Source: an uncultured Erythrobacter sp.
GTDB lineage: Bacteria; Pseudomonadota; Alphaproteobacteria; Sphingomonadales; Sphingomonadaceae
NCBI RefSeq assembly: GCF_947497915.1
Contig: NZ_CANMIJ010000002.1
Location: 124,001 to 188,000, forward strand
Direction of reading: 5' to 3'
DNA length: 64,000 bases
The position numbers were made by a program, and so were the translations under genes. The notes below the pieces were generated by a model. The model was given only the letters and a program-made list of their open reading frames with translations, was not told the DNA's origin and did not search any database. Within the stretch, counting starts at the first letter, position 1, and every line of letters starts with the position of its first letter. Shown here in pieces: positions 60,979-64,000 of the stretch.

Positions 60979-62208
60979 CTAACCGTTAGGCCGCGTGAAC
61001 AGCTTTCCGCGTTCGCTGAACAGTACGATCGCGAGCGTTAGCAACGAACAGATCAGCATCGACATGGCGAGCGGCACAGTTGTCCCGTCATAGGCCGCGC
61101 CAATCGTTACGCCCAAGACTGCGCCCAATGTCATGCGCAAGGCCGCGTGAACGGAGCTTGCCGCGCCTGCGATATGGAAGAACGGCTGCATCGCAATCGA
61201 GCTGAAATTCGCGCCGACAAAGCCCAGCATTGCCATATTGAAACTCATCAAGGGCACGAACTGCCAGATTGTCTGGTCCGGCTGATTGGCAGACCATAGC
61301 TGGGCAAGCGATGCAGCGATAAACAGGAACAGCGCGGTATGGCTCACCCGCCGCGCACCGAACCGTTCGACGATCCGCGAATTGAGGAAGTTTGCGGCCA
61401 CCATGCCCAGCACAGCGCCGCCAAATATCACCGCGAAATAATCGCCCATGCCAAACGCTTCGCCGATCAGTTGCTGCGATGAATTGAGGAAGCCGAACAG
61501 AGACCCGAACACCAGCCCGCTGCCGATGACATATCCAATGGCCTGACGATTGAAGAGCGCCTGCCCCATATTCGCAGAGACCGTCGAAAGGTCGATTTTC
61601 TGGCGGCTTTCCTCCGACAAGGTTTCAGGCAATCTCAGCCACACCCACACCGCAACCAATATGCCGACAATGGCCATGGCGTAAAAAATAGCCTGCCAGC
61701 CGGCGAAGATCAGGATGACCTGACCAATCGCAGGGGCGATGATCGGCACGATTAGAAAGATCATCATGATGAGGCTCATCAGCCGCGCCATACGGTCTCC
61801 GCCGACTTGATCGCGGACGATCGCGGCGGGCACCACGCTAAGGCCGGCGCAGGAAAACCCCTGAACAAACCGCATCGCGATCAGCATGTCGAAACTGGTC
61901 GCCAAAGCGCAGGCAACCGATAGGCCGATATAGGCTGCAAGACATATGGCGAGCACCGGACGGCGACCGAAACGGTCTGCGAACATGCCCGGGAACAGCG
62001 CGCCTATGCCAGAGCCTAGGAAATAGGCTCCGATCACCTGCTGACGATCATTACCCTCTGCGCCAAAGTCATTTGCCATCTCGCCTAACGCGGGAAGCAT
62101 GGCATCAATGCCAAACGCCTGAAGGCTCATCAAAAGCGCCATCAGCACGATCATTTCACGCTCGCCCAAAGACTTGCGTATGGCAGGCGAGGCGGCAGAT
62201 GCGTTCAT
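60979..62208 (-). CDS. Bcr/CflA-type multidrug efflux MFS transporter
   Basis: QAFGIDAMLPALGEMANDFGAEGNDRQQVIGAYFLGSGIGALFPGMFADRFGRRPVL. Confidence 0.93.
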   Translation of the reverse strand: MNASAASPAIRKSLGEREMIVLMALLMSLQAFGIDAMLPALGEMANDFGAEGNDRQQVIGAYFLGSGIGALFPGMFADRFGRRPVLAICLAAYIGLSVACALATSFDMLIAMRFVQGFSCAGLSVVPAAIVRDQVGGDRMARLMSLIMMIFLIVPIIAPAIGQVILIFAGWQAIFYAMAIVGILVAVWVWLRLPETLSEESRQKIDLSTVSANMGQALFNRQAIGYVIGSGLVFGSLFGFLNSSQQLIGEAFGMGDYFAVIFGGAVLGMVAANFLNSRIVERFGARRVSHTALFLFIAASLAQLWSANQPDQTIWQFVPLMSFNMAMLGFVGANFSSIAMQPFFHIAGAASSVHAALRMTLGAVLGVTIGAAYDGTTVPLAMSMLICSLLTLAIVLFSERGKLFTRPNG

Positions 62209-62292
62209 TGCGCGCAGCCTTGGGCGCTTGCGCGCAATAAGGGAAGCCGATTTTCGTGACGTGAGCGCAATCATGCGGCTATTGTCGCGGAT

Positions 62293-63411
62293 ATGTCTGA
62301 CCACACGCCCGACAAAGATGATGAAGCCGCGATGGGCCTTCGCAAGATCATCCATGTCGATATGGATGCGTTCTTTGCCAGCGTGGAACAGCGCGACAAT
62401 CCGGAACTGCGCGGAAAGCCAGTGGCGGTTGGCGGATCAGGCGGGCGCGGCGTGGTGGCTGCGGCCAGTTACGAAGCGCGCAAGTTCGGCGTAAAAAGCG
62501 CGATGCCGTCTGTCACAGCAAAGCGGCTGTGCCCTGATCTGATTTTCGTGCGGCACCGCTTTGACGCGTATAAAGAAGCCAGCCGCCAAATCCGCGCGGT
62601 GTTTCATCACCATACGCCGCATGTCGAACCGCTAAGTCTGGACGAGGCCTATCTCGACGTGACCGAGGATTTGCTTGGCATTGGCAGCGCAACACGGATC
62701 GCCGATCTGATCCGGCAGGAAATCCGCGCCAAAACCCGGCTGACGGCGAGCGCAGGCGTATCGTACAACAAATTTCTGGCAAAGCTGGCGAGCGACCAGA
62801 ACAAACCCGATGGCGTATGCGTGATCCGTCCCGGACAAGGGGCAGATTTTGTGGCGGGCCTACCGATCCGGCGTTTCCACGGGGTTGGCCCGAAAGCCGA
62901 GGAAAAGATGAAACGGCTTGGCATTGAAACCGGCGCCGATCTGGCGGCGAAAGATATCGAGTTTCTGCGCACCAATTTCGGATCGTTTGCCGATTATCTG
63001 TTCCGCGCGGCAAGAGGCATCGATCTACGCCCCGTGAGCGCGCACCGGCTTCGCAAATCTGTTGGCGGAGAGCGGACGTTTAGCGACGACATCTCCAGCG
63101 GCGCGGCGCTGCGCGAAACGCTGGAAAACATCATCGAGATTGTGTGGGAGCGGATTGAAAACGCAAAAGCGCGTGGGCGCACCGTTACGCTGAAGATGAA
63201 ATACACCGATTTTCAGAGCATGACCCGTTCGAAATCGGTGACACATTGGGTCGAAAGCAAGGATGAGCTGGGACGGCTTGGCCGCGAATTGCTGGAGGAG
63301 GCATTGCCTTTGCCGATGCCGATCCGGCTGATGGGCCTTACCCTCTCCAATCTGGATCACGGCGACGCGAAACAGCCGGCGAAAGACAACGCGCAGCTAT
63401 CCCTGCTTTAA
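62293..63411 (+). CDS. dinB: DNA polymerase IV
   Basis: IIHVDMDAFFASVEQRDNPELRGKPVAVGG; VEPLSLDEAYLDVTED; SAGVSYNKFLAKLASDQNKPDG. Confidence 0.97.
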   Translation: MSDHTPDKDDEAAMGLRKIIHVDMDAFFASVEQRDNPELRGKPVAVGGSGGRGVVAAASYEARKFGVKSAMPSVTAKRLCPDLIFVRHRFDAYKEASRQIRAVFHHHTPHVEPLSLDEAYLDVTEDLLGIGSATRIADLIRQEIRAKTRLTASAGVSYNKFLAKLASDQNKPDGVCVIRPGQGADFVAGLPIRRFHGVGPKAEEKMKRLGIETGADLAAKDIEFLRTNFGSFADYLFRAARGIDLRPVSAHRLRKSVGGERTFSDDISSGAALRETLENIIEIVWERIENAKARGRTVTLKMKYTDFQSMTRSKSVTHWVESKDELGRLGRELLEEALPLPMPIRLMGLTLSNLDHGDAKQPAKDNAQLSLL

Positions 63412-63418
63412 ACCGGCG

Positions 63419-63889
63419 TCAAAGCCCGCGCGATTTCCATTCGTTCAGTCGGCGCCGGGTCGCGGTGCCCAACGGTTCGGGCAGCGAATGAGACGGGAAA
63501 AATCGTGCCTCGTCCACTTCGCGGCCATCGGGTTTAGGCCGCGCATCACAGGTCGCCGTAAATAGATGCGCAGTGTGCGGTGAGCCGGACAATTCCTCTT
63601 CAATCGCGCCAACCAATTGGATCGCCGCGATTTTGATGCCGAGCTCTTCCATCACTTCACGCCGTGCGCATTCTTCGGGATCTTCGCCCGTTTTCAGGCC
63701 ACCGCCTGGCAGCGCCCAGACCTTTGGCCCGTAGGAATGACGCAGCAGCAGCACATCACCCTGAAGATTGGTAAGAACGACGCTTACCCCTGCAATCGGC
63801 ACCTTGCGAAATTTGCGCCAGCGATGGCGCACCTTGTGTGCAATCGGCAATAGTGCGCGGTGCAATGGAGCAGGGATCAGGTTTGCCAT
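63419..63889 (-). CDS. NUDIX hydrolase
   Basis: WALPGGGLKTGEDPEECARREVMEELGI Nudix box. Confidence 0.95.
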   Translation of the reverse strand: MANLIPAPLHRALLPIAHKVRHRWRKFRKVPIAGVSVVLTNLQGDVLLLRHSYGPKVWALPGGGLKTGEDPEECARREVMEELGIKIAAIQLVGAIEEELSGSPHTAHLFTATCDARPKPDGREVDEARFFPSHSLPEPLGTATRRRLNEWKSRGL

Positions 63890-64000
63890 TATGTAAAGCA
63901 GGTGATCCGGGGGCCTTCGGGCTCCCATTCCTTCGCCTGTGTCAAAAGCCGCGCAATCGGCAGATCGCTATCGCCCGCCGCCGCCGCATCAAACACGGCG
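63889..64000 (-). CDS. unidentified protein, C-terminal fragment (runs off window end)
   Basis: Open reverse frame ending ...AVFDAAAAGDSDLPIARLLTQAKEWEPEGPRITCFT*, stop overlapping NUDIX start. Confidence 0.5.
   Translation of the reverse strand, partial: AVFDAAAAGDSDLPIARLLTQAKEWEPEGPRITCFT

Overview
GC-rich alphaproteobacterial chromosome segment. Gene content (split tol-pal, his operon, crtY-crtI-crtB, many acyl-CoA dehydrogenases, MipA, SspB-alpha) suggests Sphingomonadales/Erythrobacteraceae; this is an inference from gene content, not a search. Most of the window is ordinary housekeeping: ybgC-tolQRAB-pal, hisE/F/A/H/B, gmk, an acyl-CoA/fatty-acid degradation block, dapD, thiC with a TPP riboswitch, a carotenoid cluster, acyl-CoA carboxylase alpha/beta subunits and dinB. 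The less ordinary material is: (1) an AT-richer two-gene cassette at 39.45-41.06 kb, a Cys-rich small protein translationally coupled to a DUF3644-like HTH protein, inserted flush against thiC and a candidate undescribed (defence-like) module; (2) a LOV-domain HWE/HisKA_2 histidine kinase plus receiver-only regulator behind a perfect EcfG-type promoter (GGAAC-N16-CGTT), with three more perfect EcfG-type motifs within 11 kb; (3) a photolyase/cryptochrome FAD domain lacking its N-terminal antenna domain and carrying a C-terminal extension instead; (4) an SRAP/YedK-like protein that appears to have lost Cys2, the Glu and the His of the active site; (5) a small DUF2945-like gene with a single in-frame TGA; (6) a mosaic-looking segment inside the biotin carboxylase gene; (7) a perfect 28-bp inverted repeat immediately upstream of crtB and a 61-bp hairpin repeat on both sides of the carboxylase beta gene. 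No tRNA, rRNA, CRISPR array, prophage or transposase was seen.
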